Below are positions 6,214-6,656 of a stretch of 6,656 nt of DNA, one piece after another. This stretch comes from CAYSYY01 sp964576115 [NCBI: uncultured Gemmatimonadota bacterium] (GTDB lineage Bacteria; Blakebacterota; Blakebacteria; Blakebacterales): the NCBI GenBank assembly GCA_964576115.1, contig CAZNUA010000099.1, forward strand, positions 1-6,656. The letters are read 5' to 3'. The notes under the pieces were generated by a model that was not told the origin of the DNA, did not search any database, and saw only the letters and a list, made by a program, of their open reading frames with translations. The position numbers and the translations under genes are program-made. Position 1 is the stretch's first letter. The number at the start of each line of letters is the position of its first letter.

Positions 6214-6246
6214 TGAAGCCCCACCCCGTAACGGGGTGGGGCTTCA
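6214..6246. repeat. Perfect GC-rich hairpin, REP-like or terminator-like
   Basis: Two perfectly complementary 15-nt arms (TGAAGCCCCACCCCG at 6214-6228 and its complement at 6232-6246) flank a 3-nt loop, TAA. It lies 7 nt past the stop of the minus-strand FN3 gene and about 160 bp past the plus-strand propeller gene. Neither side has the T-run of a classic intrinsic terminator (GTGTAGG on plus, ATTACTCC on minus). It could therefore be a T-less terminator or mRNA-stabilising 3' stem, or a copy of a dispersed REP-like palindrome. The stem itself is certain; its role is not. Confidence 0.85.
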
Positions 6247-6253
6247 GTGTAGG

Positions 6254-6656
6254 TCACTTCTTCTCAGGGTACACGGCTACTATTTCATGTTCAGACCAAC
6301 CGCTCCAACCGGAGCAATTGTGAGCTTTCGCACGATATTGGTAATAGTCCTCCTCTTCTGGATCAACTGTCCAATCTTGATAGTAAGTATATGAATCGCC
6401 GCTTTTATCAACGACACAACTGTCTATGGTATAGAACTCACCATCAAGACCATCCGCCCGTTGTACCAAATAGTAGTCAACCTCATCTTCGGGATCATTG
6501 TCATCCCATTTTAGCTGTACATATTCTCCCGCCGGCACAAACCAGCCGTAGAATCCCGTAGGGTAATAGGGAACGCTAAACGCAAAGACGAGTGGAGCAC
6601 CGAAGAGAAGAAGGGCAAGAATGGTCGCAGGTGCACTGCTACGCTTTAACTTATCC
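6254..6656 (-). CDS. Secreted single fibronectin type III-like domain protein, 5' end outside window
   Basis: The minus strand is open from the right edge to TGA at 6256-6254, giving 133 codons. The first 25 residues visible are a Sec signal peptide, KLKRSSAPATILALLLFGAP followed by LVFA, with cleavage predicted after VFA; only the initiator and perhaps a few codons are missing. The mature part, about 108 residues, looks like one FN3-type beta-sandwich: VQLKWDDNDPEDEVDYYLVQ (about 46-65), DYYQYRAKAHN (103-113) and the closing strand HEIVAVYP. Two Cys residues (80 and 114) could form a disulfide after export. SGWSGWSE includes an exact WSXWS motif (117-121). FN3 domains mediate binding; no catalytic motif is present and no partner is evident. 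The gene is visibly AT-richer and strongly acidic compared with the rest of the window, suggesting separate acquisition. The hairpin at 6214-6246 follows its stop. Confidence 0.75.
   Translation of the reverse strand, partial: DKLKRSSAPATILALLLFGAPLVFAFSVPYYPTGFYGWFVPAGEYVQLKWDDNDPEDEVDYYLVQRADGLDGEFYTIDSCVVDKSGDSYTYYQDWTVDPEEEDYYQYRAKAHNCSGWSGWSEHEIVAVYPEKK

Noticed and set aside
5787-6257. Minus-strand 156-codon frame spanning the hairpin and the end of the propeller gene
   Set aside because: It reads through the palindrome (EAPPRYGVGLQ) and antisense to the propeller. The redoxin homology lies in a different frame.
1-6656. CRISPR array, tRNA, rRNA, insertion sequence or attachment site
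   Set aside because: No regularly spaced short repeats, cloverleaf, transposase or paired att-like direct repeats were found on either strand.

Overview
The window comes from a GC-rich, Gram-negative-type bacterium. Three of the encoded proteins carry lipoprotein signal peptides, and the other secreted product has an ordinary Sec signal. The combination of 'CSDSPT-x-PGP' lipoprotein starts and a diverged six-bladed beta-propeller lipoprotein recalls Gemmatimonadota and related candidate phyla (Krumholzibacteriota, Eisenbacteria). That placement is inference from protein style only; there is no rRNA or marker gene here.

Layout from left to right. (1) 1-523, minus: the N-terminal 174 residues of an M20-family metallopeptidase (ArgE/DapE/CPG2-like), running off the left edge. 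(2) 531-650, minus: a probable leftover 3' end of an outer-membrane-type gene just upstream of it. (3) 683-1942 and 1988-3241, plus: two tandem, full-length lipoprotein serpins 45 bp apart, clearly a duplication. (4) 3242-3391: an AT-rich promoter region containing a 12-bp palindrome over a consensus -10, almost touching the next ATG. (5) 3392-4549, plus: an AAA_14/DUF4143 ATPase. (6) 4755-6053, plus: an NHL-type beta-propeller lipoprotein. (7) 6056-6190, minus: the C-terminal remnant of a thioredoxin-fold (TlpA/AhpC-TSA-like) protein. (8) 6214-6246: a perfect 15-bp-stem hairpin. (9) 6254-6656, minus: a secreted single FN3-domain protein, visibly AT-richer than the rest and missing only its extreme 5' end.

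The centrepiece is the serpin pair. Both keep the canonical inhibitory hinge, and their reactive-centre loops have exactly the length of human alpha-1-antitrypsin's, so the scissile bond can be placed by alignment. It is Arg-Ser in the first and Gly-Ser in the second. The exposed loop is almost completely different between the copies while its flanks are nearly identical, as expected for two membrane-anchored protease inhibitors aimed at different proteases. The remaining genes look like ordinary or accessory neighbours; I see no evidence that they work with the serpins. The two minus-strand gene remnants and the compositional change at the right end suggest the region has been rearranged.
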